Below, in pieces: positions 1 to 5,878 of a stretch of 5,980 bases of DNA. Positions within the stretch are counted from its first letter, which is position 1, and the number at the start of each line of letters is the position of its first letter. Under the pieces are notes generated by a model, which saw only the letters and a program-made list of their open reading frames with translations, did no database searches and was not told the DNA's origin. The position numbers were made by a program, and so were the translations under genes. The DNA is from Gemmataceae bacterium (GTDB lineage Bacteria > Planctomycetota > Planctomycetia > Gemmatales > Gemmataceae), in assembly GCA_947490035.1 (NCBI GenBank), contig CANLGS010000292.1, positions 1 to 5,980 on the forward strand. The letters are read 5' to 3'.

Positions 1-744
1 GGCGCCGTCCTCGGCGCAGTCAACAAGCCGGCCGACGTTCCGCCGAAGCCGAAGTGGGTGTACCCCGCGGGAACGCAGCCTGAACCGGGCACGCGCGAGG
101 TTCAACTGGCCGGTAAGACGGCACCGTTGTGGGTGTTCGTCGAACGGCCCGGCGGGAGGGTACAATTCCGGCTCATCATCACCGGTCCGGGCGTCGCGCC
201 GTTCTACATCATGAAAACCAAGGTGACGACCCAGCTTTACACGCGCGGCGACGATACGCCGGTGATGAACGTGACCCTGGCCGAAGCGCGGGCGTTCGCG
301 GTGAAGGTGTTCGGTGGCGACCTGCCGTCGGCGGAACAGTGGGACTACGGGGCCGGGTTCGACGACCAGCAGGGTCACGTCGGCCCGACCCTCCCGCCCG
401 GCCGGGCGTGGATCGGGAAGGACGCGCCCGGCCTCACGGCGCGGCAGGGGAACCCGGATGTCAACCGCTTCGAGCTGTACGACATGGCCGGCAACGGCCG
501 CGAGTGGACGCGAACCGTTCTCGCGCCGGCCCGCGACGGCAAACTCGGCGAGCGCAGAGACCTCGGCCCCAACGACATGCCGACCGAAACAGAGAAGGTG
601 ATTCTGCGCGGCCGAAGCTTCACCCTCGACCGCCCGTTGAGCTACAAGATGTTGGAGGTGGAGCGCACGACGCAACCGCAGACGCAGTTCGCGAACGTGC
701 CCAGCCGTTACACGGGGTTCAGAGTGGTGCTGACTGTCCCCTGA
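1..744 (+). CDS. FGE/SUMF1-fold (formylglycine-generating-enzyme-like) domain protein, C-terminal part, 5' truncated
   Basis: The reading frame is open from base 1 and encodes 247 residues before TGA; the true start lies upstream. A GTG at 58 exists but has no reason to be preferred. Hallmarks of the FGE-sulfatase/SUMF1 fold appear in order: PVMNVTLAEARAF (about residues 87-99), LPSAEQWDYGAGF (108-120, compare LPTEAEWEYAA), FELYDMAGNGREWT (157-170, compare GLyDMsGNVwEW), LRGRSF (202-207) and YTGFRVV (237-243). The visible part has no cysteine, so the copper-binding Cys pair of true formylglycine-generating enzymes is absent and oxidase activity is unlikely. The Pro/Lys-rich stretch at residues 8-20 resembles a linker. 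In planctomycetes such domains often follow a Ser/Thr kinase or a membrane segment, but that part is outside the window. Fold assignment is confident; function is unknown, probably ligand binding or scaffolding. Confidence 0.85.
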   Translation, partial: GAVLGAVNKPADVPPKPKWVYPAGTQPEPGTREVQLAGKTAPLWVFVERPGGRVQFRLIITGPGVAPFYIMKTKVTTQLYTRGDDTPVMNVTLAEARAFAVKVFGGDLPSAEQWDYGAGFDDQQGHVGPTLPPGRAWIGKDAPGLTARQGNPDVNRFELYDMAGNGREWTRTVLAPARDGKLGERRDLGPNDMPTETEKVILRGRSFTLDRPLSYKMLEVERTTQPQTQFANVPSRYTGFRVVLTVP

Positions 745-952
745 ACGCGCCTTCTCCCAGCGCTTCGACCGTTCGGGACCGCCGGGCTTCGGGGGTGGGA
801 TCGAAGGTACGAGCAACGCCCACTGCACATTGGTCAAATAGGTAGGGTACACCGAATCCATCAAAAGCCCATCCGTGGGTCAAAGCGAATGCCCAACACT
901 AACAAAGAACGGAACCTCGGGCCGCTTAACTTCCCGGATAGACTCTAAGTTC

Positions 953-957
953 AGGAG
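953..957 (+). promoter_or_regulatory. Shine-Dalgarno AGGAG that sets the start at 965
   Basis: AGGAG lies 7 bases before the ATG at 965. The frame is open further upstream to a GTG at 875, but the 30 extra residues are not supported by any such site, and the recognisable domain starts just after the 965 ATG. Confidence 0.7.
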
Positions 958-964
958 ACCCTCA

Positions 965-1429
965 ATGGCCGACACCGAACCGGATTCGCGTATCGTCTTC
1001 GTCGCGGAGAGCGCGCACATGGCCGAAGCGGTCGTGAAACTGCTGGCCGAGAATGACATCCCCGCGGAGATTGCCGAGGCCGCGCCGCAGGAAGCGTCCG
1101 CCCTGACCGGTGCGGGCGAGACGCCGGCCGAAGAGTTCCCCATCGCGATCACCGACCCGGCGAAGGTGGGCGCCGCGCGCGATCTTCTGGCGACCGCGCA
1201 AACGCTGGCCGCGATGAAGGCGGTCCGCGACCGGCGCGCCGCCCGAACGGGCGCAGTCGCGGTGGTGTGCGAGGACTGCGGCAAGTCGTCCGACTGGCCG
1301 GCGCAACTGATGGGCACGACGGAGGTGTGCCCGCACTGCGGCGGCTACATGGACATCCCCGACCCCGACGAGGACTGGTCCGACGTGGACTTCGGCGCCG
1401 AGGAAGGCGACAATGGGGAAGCGAAGTAA
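965..1429 (+). CDS. DUF2007-like protein with C-terminal zinc ribbon
   Basis: The 154-residue protein starts at the ATG with a well-placed AGGAG. Residues 9-77 look like a DUF2007 (putative signal-transducing) domain: a beta strand RIVFVAES, a helix AEAVVKLLAENDIPAEI, then a strand FPIAITDP and a helix rich in Ala. In this family the pattern resembles a ferredoxin-like fold that reads the region left by domain swapping of paralogues. A linker helix of Ala and Arg (80-95) leads to a zinc ribbon with CEDC at 102-105 and CPHC at 122-125, which should bind one zinc. The tail from 131 is strongly acidic (DPDEDWSDVDFGAEEGD). There is no signal peptide or membrane segment, so it is probably cytoplasmic. 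Partner and role are unknown; a regulatory or protein-interaction role is inference. It heads a co-directional run, with a 29-base gap to the next gene. Confidence 0.8.
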   Translation: MADTEPDSRIVFVAESAHMAEAVVKLLAENDIPAEIAEAAPQEASALTGAGETPAEEFPIAITDPAKVGAARDLLATAQTLAAMKAVRDRRAARTGAVAVVCEDCGKSSDWPAQLMGTTEVCPHCGGYMDIPDPDEDWSDVDFGAEEGDNGEAK

Positions 1430-1458
1430 CCGGCATCCGCACCAATTAGGAACGTCCC

Positions 1459-1806
1459 ATGCGAGTTGAGAAAGAGATCGATCCGAGTCTGAAAGATCGG
1501 CAAGACCTCATTCGGATCATGGAGGCTGCGGCGGACTACCTGAAATCGCGTGACACAGACGCAGAGAGCCAAGCGCACGCGTTTTGGAAGTTGTGGGCTG
1601 GTCCGAACGGAGAACAGTGGATCGGTTTGCAACTCGATGATCAGGGATATTCGACCGCACGGCAGTTCAAACCACAGCAGTTGGTTCCGGCCGACATCCG
1701 GGAAATGCGCCTCATTCGACTCTGGTACGACGTGCTGGCTGCGCGCACCCACCGAGAGATGGCGCAAGTCGAGAAACTGCTCAGCGAGTACGGGGAGGGG
1801 GACTGA
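1459..1806 (+). CDS. Hypothetical protein, 115 residues
   Basis: I do not recognise this family. The ATG at 1459 has AGGAA at 1448-1452, six bases upstream. The protein is soluble in appearance, with no signal peptide, membrane segment or cysteine. It is predicted mostly helical at the ends: residues 10-30 (LKDRQDLIRIMEAAADYLKS) and 78-112, with a central Trp-rich stretch FWKLWAGPNGEQWIGLQL at 42-59 that looks like two strands around a turn. Base composition is lower in GC than the flanking genes (one sampled line at 1621-1680 is 31 of 60 G or C). Its stop is one base from the next start, so both genes are very likely translated together, and the two products may act together. That it is a real gene rests on the ribosome site, tight spacing and absence of a better frame. 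Confidence 0.75.
   Translation: MRVEKEIDPSLKDRQDLIRIMEAAADYLKSRDTDAESQAHAFWKLWAGPNGEQWIGLQLDDQGYSTARQFKPQQLVPADIREMRLIRLWYDVLAARTHREMAQVEKLLSEYGEGD
1794..1798 (+). promoter_or_regulatory. Shine-Dalgarno GGAGG for the gene at 1808
   Basis: GGAGG sits inside a G-rich run (1792-1801) formed by the last codons of the upstream gene, nine bases before the ATG at 1808. It decides that start over the longer open frame reaching back to 1550, which would overlap the upstream gene extensively. Confidence 0.65.
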
Positions 1807-1807
1807 A

Positions 1808-2164
1808 ATGGCAACGAAAACCGAGGAGCTGATCAACACCATCCACCGCGAAGTCACACGCCTCCACGCGATACACGAGGCGCTTCGCAGCGAGGTCGAT
1901 GCCGCGAAACTGATCGAACTTCGCGAGGGCCAAGCGGTGCTGGAGGCCGCTGTCAGCGAGTTGAAGCGCCGCGTCGAAGAATCGGAACACCGCAATGAGC
2001 GGTTGGCGGTTCTCGAAGCCCAGTTCGCCGAGTTCAAGAAGCAGTTTGACGAGAAAGACCGAAGATGGTGGCAATTCTGGATCGGAGCGGGGTTGGTTGG
2101 TTGCGCGTTCCTCGCGAATCTCACCATCCAATTCATCCTGCTGTTCTCGCGAAAGCCCGGCTGA
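1808..2164 (+). CDS. Small coiled-coil protein with C-terminal membrane anchor
   Basis: The 118-residue product has no family I recognise. Residues 5-85 are almost continuous charged helix with hydrophobic heptad spacing (IHREVTRLHAIHEAL, LEAAVSELKRRVEESE, LAVLEAQFAEFKKQF), indicating a coiled coil. Residues 86-91 (RWWQFW) form an aromatic interface collar, followed by one membrane segment at about 91-113 (IGAGLVGCAFLANLTIQFILLF) and a short basic tail SRKPG. This gives a tail-anchored layout: a long cytoplasmic coiled coil held at a membrane. It starts one base after the preceding stop and its own TGA overlaps the ATG of the pseudouridine synthase gene, so the three are probably coupled. Oligomerisation at the membrane is inference. 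Phage-like or Bdr/holin-like accessory coiled-coil proteins are alternatives I cannot exclude. Confidence 0.8.
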   Translation: MATKTEELINTIHREVTRLHAIHEALRSEVDAAKLIELREGQAVLEAAVSELKRRVEESEHRNERLAVLEAQFAEFKKQFDEKDRRWWQFWIGAGLVGCAFLANLTIQFILLFSRKPG

Positions 2165-3129
2165 TGTCGTTCACACTCCCCCCCTTCACCGTTGCCGCAC
2201 AAGAAACCGGGTTCACGCTCGCCAAGGTGCTGCGCTCGCGGCTCGGCGGGCCGTCGTGGAACGACGTGCGCAAGCTCATCGCCGCGCGCCGCGTCAAGGT
2301 CGGCGACGCCATCTGCTCCGACGAGGCCCGCCGCCTGAAGGAAGACGAGGTGGTTGTTCTGCTCGAACACCCGAAGCCGCTGCCGCGGACCGCGCACCCC
2401 GAACGGCTCGTCGTGCGGCACCTCGACGAACACGTCGTTGTGCTTGAGAAGCCGTCGGGGGTGAACACCGTTCGCCACCCGGCCGAACTGGAGTGGTCCG
2501 AGCAGCATCGCGAACTCGACCCCACGCTCCAAGACCTGGCGCAGTGGGCTGTCGCCCACCAACTCGCACGCGACGCCCGCGACCTGCCCCGCCTGCGGAT
2601 CGTCCACCGCCTCGACAAGGAAACGAGTGGCCTAGTCGTGTTCGCGCGCTCGGCCCTCGCGGAGCGCGAACTCGGGTTGCAGTTCCGCAAGCACACCGTC
2701 GTGCGGCGCTACCTGACCGTCGTGCCGGGTATTCTCAGCGCGCAAACGATCCGCTCGACGCTGGTGGATGATCGCGGCGACGGGCGGCGCGGCAGCACGA
2801 AACTCCCCGGCATCGGGAAGGAAGCGGTCACGCACGTCACGCTCGAAGAGCGGTTGACGGGCTACACGCTGTTGTCGTGCCGGCTCGAAACGGGCCGCAC
2901 GCACCAGATTCGCATTCACCTGTCGGAAGCCGGGCACCCGGTCTGCGGCGAGAAGGTGTACGTGAAGCGCCCCAACGGCGAGATGTTCGACGACAAGAGC
3001 GAAGCCCCGCGGCTGGCGTTGCACGCGACCGAGTTGGGTTTCGAGCACCCCGCGACGAGCGAACACTTGCACTGGTCGATGCCGCTGCCGAGTGATCTGG
3101 CGAAGTTCGTCGAGCGGCTGCGGGGATAA
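2164..3129 (+). CDS. RluA-family 23S rRNA pseudouridine synthase with N-terminal S4 domain
   Basis: This enzyme converts uridine to pseudouridine in RNA, most likely large-subunit rRNA, in the cytoplasm. The 321-residue length is normal for the RluC/RluD type. Residues about 17-67 form an S4 RNA-binding domain (LRSRLGG, VRKLIAARRVKVGDAI). The catalytic domain begins near VVVLEKPSGV (91-100). The signature RIVHRLDKETSGLVVFAR (145-162) carries the catalytic aspartate at 151. Two further family motifs follow: LETGRTHQIRIHL (241-253) and RLALHATELGF (283-293). The ATG at 2164 overlaps the preceding TGA (TGATG), a typical reinitiation arrangement, and the recognisable sequence begins shortly after it; the longer open frame to 2065 lies inside the upstream gene. 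The exact uridine target cannot be read from sequence, so no RluA/C/D symbol is given. Confidence 0.95.
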   Translation: MSFTLPPFTVAAQETGFTLAKVLRSRLGGPSWNDVRKLIAARRVKVGDAICSDEARRLKEDEVVVLLEHPKPLPRTAHPERLVVRHLDEHVVVLEKPSGVNTVRHPAELEWSEQHRELDPTLQDLAQWAVAHQLARDARDLPRLRIVHRLDKETSGLVVFARSALAERELGLQFRKHTVVRRYLTVVPGILSAQTIRSTLVDDRGDGRRGSTKLPGIGKEAVTHVTLEERLTGYTLLSCRLETGRTHQIRIHLSEAGHPVCGEKVYVKRPNGEMFDDKSEAPRLALHATELGFEHPATSEHLHWSMPLPSDLAKFVERLRG

Positions 3130-3134
3130 CTGTT

Positions 3135-3191
3135 GGGCTGCTCGCGGCTTCGCAGGCGTCTCAGCCCGACCGCTACACCTTACCCGGTCGG
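3135..3191 (+). terminator. Two overlapping weak hairpins after the pseudouridine synthase gene
   Basis: Six bases after the stop, GGGCTG (3135-3140) can pair with CAGCCC (3162-3167). Alternatively CCGACCG (3166-3172) pairs with CGGTCGG (3185-3191) over a 12-base loop. The two share bases 3166-3167 and so compete. Neither is followed by a T run, so intrinsic termination is only possible, not shown. Confidence 0.25.
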
Positions 3192-3340
3192 TCTGTCGCG
3201 TGAATGCGGCCCGTGCGCCGCGACCGCCCCAACGCGAGCGCCGGCGCCATTTCAGCCTGTATCGCGGCGCGATTCGCCGCTGGCGATGCCCCGAACCTTC
3301 CGATGGGCGATGAGCCGCCACGGAAAGCGGCATTCCTCTC

Positions 3341-3347
3341 AGGAAGG
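3341..3347 (+). promoter_or_regulatory. Shine-Dalgarno AGGAAGG for the gene at 3358
   Basis: AGGAAGG lies ten bases before the ATG at 3358. Together with the signal peptide that begins exactly at this ATG, it excludes longer starts in the same open frame (to 3133). Confidence 0.65.
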
Positions 3348-3357
3348 GATACTACCC

Positions 3358-3756
3358 ATGCGTCACCTGTTCCTCGCGGTCCTCGGCGTGTTCGCCGTTT
3401 CGTGCGCGGCCTCCGCGCAACAACCGCAGTACCGGCCCGCCCCGCAGTACCCGGCTGCCGCGGCGGCCACCCCGGTGCAACCGGCCTCGGGCGCGACCAT
3501 CATCCCCGCCGGCGCCGGCTGCGCCAAGTGCGGGCCAGTCCTCCGCGGCGGGTTCACCATGTCGAGCGTGACCGGCGGCAACTGCGCGCTCGGCGCCCCG
3601 TGCCAGAACGGGTGCGGCAGCGTGCGCAGCGACCTCGGGTTCCACTTCGGGTCGTGCAAGCAGTTCTTCGCGCCGTGCGGCCCGACCCCACTCGCCGCCC
3701 CGTGGGGCCAGGGCTTCGGCTGCCCGCGCACCTACGACAGCTACGCCAATCATTGA
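3358..3756 (+). CDS. Small secreted Cys-rich protein
   Basis: The 132-residue product opens with a clear signal peptide: MRH, a hydrophobic core LFLAVLGVFAV, then CAASA with a likely signal peptidase I cut after residue 20 (ASA/QQ). A lipobox reading around Cys16 (AVSC) is poor. The mature protein begins with a Gln/Pro/Tyr/Ala low-complexity stretch (21-45) and continues into a Gly- and Cys-rich domain with eight cysteines at 55, 58, 76, 82, 86, 100, 107 and 122. The even number suggests disulfides after export, though CAKC at 55-58 could also be a metal site. I recognise the style as common in planctomycetes but no named family. Role is unknown; cell-envelope or extracellular structure is inference. 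It ends one base before a long hairpin and is convergent with the next gene. Confidence 0.8.
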   Translation: MRHLFLAVLGVFAVSCAASAQQPQYRPAPQYPAAAAATPVQPASGATIIPAGAGCAKCGPVLRGGFTMSSVTGGNCALGAPCQNGCGSVRSDLGFHFGSCKQFFAPCGPTPLAAPWGQGFGCPRTYDSYANH

Positions 3757-3855
3757 GTCGTAAGTCGTAAGGTCGAAAGTCATGAAGTCAGTCAAAGACC
3801 TTCTCAGTGGAGGTTTTCGACTGACATTATGACTTTCGACCTTACGACTTGCGAC
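3757..3855. repeat. 99-base near-perfect hairpin built of GTC-headed heptads, between convergent genes
   Basis: Arm 3757-3801 is the reverse complement of arm 3811-3855 at 40 of 45 positions; three of the five exceptions would be G-U pairs in RNA. The loop is nine bases (3802-3810). The left arm is a degenerate tandem repeat with units starting GTC at 3757, 3764, 3772, 3779 and 3787 (GTCGTAA twice, then GTCGAAA, GTCATGA, GTCAGTC). It begins right after the stop at 3754-3756 and its right arm contains the stop and last three codons of the minus-strand gene. A role in bidirectional termination or mRNA 3' protection is plausible; there is no T run after either arm. A dispersed palindromic repeat is an equally good reading. 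Confidence 0.85.
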
Positions 3856-4645
3856 CTCTCAATAGCTCGCCCAGCCACCACTTCGGCCGGACCCGCGGCC
3901 CGTAGGTCAGGCCGAACCGCTTCATCGCGGTGTCGGTGATGGCGGACACCACCTCGCCCGGACTGTCGGAAACAATCAGGTTGTCCAGGTCTTCGGGGTT
4001 GATCGTCTTCTCGTTCGCCATGAGGCGCAACTGGTCGAGCAGCGGGCGCCAGTAATCCACGCCCATCAGCGCGACCGGGAAGTTGTCGAGTTTGCCGGTC
4101 TGGATGAGCGTCGCGACCTCGAACAGTTCGTCGAGCGTACCGAACCCGCCGGGCATCACCACGAACGCGTAGCTGTACTTCACCAGCATCAGTTTGCGGA
4201 CGAAGAAGTGCTCGAAGTCGATCCACGAATCGACGTAAGGGTTCGGCTTCTGCTCCATCGGCAATACGATGTTGCACCCAATGGAGCGGGCCTTCACGTC
4301 GTGCGCGCCGCGGTTCGCGGCCTCCATGATGCCCGGCCCTCCACCGGTCATCACGGTGAACCCGGACTCGCCCAGGTACCGCCCCACCTGTCGCGCCATC
4401 TGGTAGTAGCGGTGGTTCTCGTCGAACCGCGCGGAACCGAACACGGTCACGCACGGGCCGACGAAGTGCAGTTTGCGGAACCCGTACACGAGTTCGCGGA
4501 AGATCTTTATCGCCTGCCACAGCTCGAACTTGCGCGGTTGCGGACCCTGGAGGAACTTCTTCGCCGCGGGCGCGGCCTCTCCGGACTTCCGTTGCCACTC
4601 GCCGGACAGTTTCGCCGCGTCAGTTTCAATCACACGGTCGGCCAT
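3842..4645 (-). CDS. LOG-family protein (TIGR00730 type), nucleoside 5'-monophosphate phosphoribohydrolase
   Basis: LOG-family enzymes split nucleoside 5'-monophosphates into base and ribose 5-phosphate, acting on cytokinin precursors or on AMP-like substrates; older annotation calls them lysine decarboxylases. The 267-residue product has a Rossmann core starting at VTVFGSAR (66-73). The two signatures are GGGPGIMEAANRGA (101-114) and PGGFGTLDE (165-173), the latter holding the catalytic glutamate at 173. FFVRK (147-151) supplies the conserved Arg. An N-terminal extension of about 60 residues precedes the core, as in many longer bacterial members. I chose ATG at 4645 because GGAG at 4656-4653 is seven bases away; the GTG at 4648 would leave only four. 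The last codons (Arg-Lys-Ser-stop) come from the hairpin repeat. Cytosolic; substrate unknown. Confidence 0.93.
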   Translation of the reverse strand: MADRVIETDAAKLSGEWQRKSGEAAPAAKKFLQGPQPRKFELWQAIKIFRELVYGFRKLHFVGPCVTVFGSARFDENHRYYQMARQVGRYLGESGFTVMTGGGPGIMEAANRGAHDVKARSIGCNIVLPMEQKPNPYVDSWIDFEHFFVRKLMLVKYSYAFVVMPGGFGTLDELFEVATLIQTGKLDNFPVALMGVDYWRPLLDQLRLMANEKTINPEDLDNLIVSDSPGEVVSAITDTAMKRFGLTYGPRVRPKWWLGELLRGRKS

Positions 4646-4652
4646 CACACCA

Positions 4653-4656
4653 CTCC
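4653..4656 (-). promoter_or_regulatory. Shine-Dalgarno GGAG favouring the ATG at 4645
   Basis: On the minus strand GTGGAGTGGTGTGATG contains GGAG seven bases before ATG at 4645 and four before the GTG at 4648, so the ATG is preferred. Confidence 0.5.
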
Positions 4657-4683
4657 ACGGCGGGTCCGCTTGCTCGGCTCGAT

Positions 4684-4782
4684 TCTTGTGGCACCGGTCT
4701 CCCGACCGGTGAAGCGCACACGCCGACCGCGAAGGGAGACGACTCGCGTGGCTTCACCGGTCTGGAGACCGGTGCCACAAGA
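4684..4782. repeat. REP/BIME-like pair of inverted palindromes
   Basis: Segment 4684-4715 is the reverse complement of 4751-4782 at 31 of 32 positions, around a 35-base spacer. Each copy is itself a hairpin: CACCGGTC (4692-4699) pairs with GACCGGTG (4704-4711) over TCCC, and CACCGGTC (4755-4762) pairs with GACCGGTG (4767-4774) over TGGA. Two small palindromes in opposite orientation are the layout of bacterial interspersed mosaic elements. It sits between two minus-strand genes, 33 bases after the stop at 4815. It could stabilise the upstream transcript's 3' end or limit read-through. No transposase gene is nearby. Confidence 0.85.
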
Positions 4783-4814
4783 GGAGACAACAGACACTTG
4801 CCCGCCAATATCTA

Positions 4815-5639
4815 TTATTCGCGTGAGATGCCTGCGGCTTGCATCAAATCGGCGGTCGCTTGATACGCTTCCGTTACCCACGCGACGATTTTTTCAGGCT
4901 CCGGCGAGTATTCCAACTCGATGCTGATTGCACCGTCGATGCCCAGCGCGGCGATCTCCTTCAAGTATGGCACGAAATCCACCACGCCGCGGCCCGGCGG
5001 CAGGTCGCCGTGAATCTTTCCGTCGCAGTCGCTGATGTGAACGTGAATCGCCTTGCCCTTCAGCGCGCGCAGTTCGTCGGGCTTGGTCCCCGCGAGGCAC
5101 AGGTGCGAGATGTCGATGTTCGCGCGCACGGCGGGGTGGTTCACGTCGTCGATGAACCGCACCATGTTCGGCACGTCGTTAAGCAACGACAGCTTGAACG
5201 GCTCCAGTTCCAGCGCGATGCCGAGGCCGAGGTTCGCGGCGTGGTCGCCCAGCGCCTGGAGGTGCTTCACGCCCGTCGCCCACTGCTCCGCGGGCGGGAT
5301 CACCTGCCGCTCCCAGATGTACTCGCCCAGGACCAGCAGCAGGTTCTTCGCGCCCAGTTCGTAACAGAAATCGAGGTACGTGCGGCAGCGGTCCAGATGG
5401 AACCGCTGCACGCTGGGGTTGAAGTCGATCAGCCCGACTGCGACGCACGCGACGCTCACGACCGGTAACTCGGCGCGCTCGCACTCGGTGCGGATCAGCT
5501 TCCGCTCGCGCGCGTCGGTGTCGAGCGGGTCGGCGAAGATGTCGATGCAGTCGAAGCCGATAGCCTTCGTCTGCGTGATGCCGAACGCGGTGCCCTTGCC
5601 CGCTTGCGCCCAGGCCGAGTTGATGAGTCCGAGTTTCAT
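4815..5639 (-). CDS. Sugar phosphate isomerase/epimerase family protein (xylose-isomerase-like TIM barrel)
   Basis: The 274-residue product matches the AP-endonuclease-2/xylose-isomerase-like TIM-barrel family, which isomerises or epimerises sugars, keto-sugars or inositol derivatives using a divalent metal. It starts MKLGLINSAW, the usual first barrel strand. Candidate metal ligands lie at strand ends where the family places them: Glu146 in IALELEP (141-147), Asp176 and His179 in NIDISHL (174-180), His201 in IHVHISD (198-204) and Glu241 in SIELEY (239-244). PPGRGVVDF (214-222) is the typical loop before the last barrel helices. ATG at 5639 was chosen because the homologous sequence starts there; the open frame continues to 5882 without family similarity. 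A GGGGCGAG stretch before the ATG is a weak ribosome site. No signal peptide, so cytoplasmic. The substrate cannot be inferred, and the neighbours give no pathway. Confidence 0.9.
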   Translation of the reverse strand: MKLGLINSAWAQAGKGTAFGITQTKAIGFDCIDIFADPLDTDARERKLIRTECERAELPVVSVACVAVGLIDFNPSVQRFHLDRCRTYLDFCYELGAKNLLLVLGEYIWERQVIPPAEQWATGVKHLQALGDHAANLGLGIALELEPFKLSLLNDVPNMVRFIDDVNHPAVRANIDISHLCLAGTKPDELRALKGKAIHVHISDCDGKIHGDLPPGRGVVDFVPYLKEIAALGIDGAISIELEYSPEPEKIVAWVTEAYQATADLMQAAGISRE

Positions 5640-5713
5640 GGCTCGCCCCGCTCGCGGAATTGGGAGAGGTAGAAAGGCAGGAGTAACCACAGAGTCACAG
5701 ACGCGAGTTTCGG

Positions 5714-5728
5714 ACACTTGTGAAGTGT
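5714..5728. repeat. Short perfect inverted repeat upstream of the isomerase gene
   Basis: ACACTT (5714-5719) and AAGTGT (5723-5728) are perfect inverted halves around GTG, about 75 bases upstream of the start at 5639. It could be an operator half-site pair, but a 12-base match is also plausible by chance. I see no convincing -35/-10 pair beside it. Confidence 0.25.
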
Positions 5729-5839
5729 AAAAGCGGCGGTCTACCCGTGTCGGAATAAGGTGGACGTTACCACACTCAGCACCCGACCCGACAACGGAGC
5801 AGCCCGCGTGAGTTGGGGCAAGGGCGACGCGGGTTGGAC

Positions 5840-5863
5840 GCGAGCGCCTTCGCAGGCGCTCGC
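5840..5863 (-). terminator. GC-rich 9-bp hairpin downstream of rpoN
   Basis: GCGAGCGCC (5840-5848) pairs perfectly with GGCGCTCGC (5855-5863) over a six-base loop. It lies 16 bases after the rpoN stop in the direction of transcription. No T run follows on the minus strand, so it may be a factor-assisted terminator or a REP-like repeat. The segment CTTCGCAGGCG also occurs at 3148-3158. Confidence 0.45.
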
Positions 5864-5878
5864 TCTGGTTCTTGCCAC

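Noticed and set aside
745..964. Possible promoter in the gap before the DUF2007-like gene.
   Set aside because: Several AT-richer words occur (for example around 830-850 and 925-950), but none forms a -35/-10 pair with acceptable spacing.
1345..2607. Long minus-strand open frame of 420 codons opposite four plus-strand genes.
   Set aside because: Its translation has no family motif. The plus-strand genes show domains, ribosome sites and tight coupling, so this is a high-GC antisense shadow.
4689..4704. TGGCAC in the palindromic repeat as the -24 element of a sigma-54 promoter, tempting because rpoN is nearby.
   Set aside because: The -12 TTGC element is missing at the right spacing, and TGGCAC is explained by the symmetric repeat unit.
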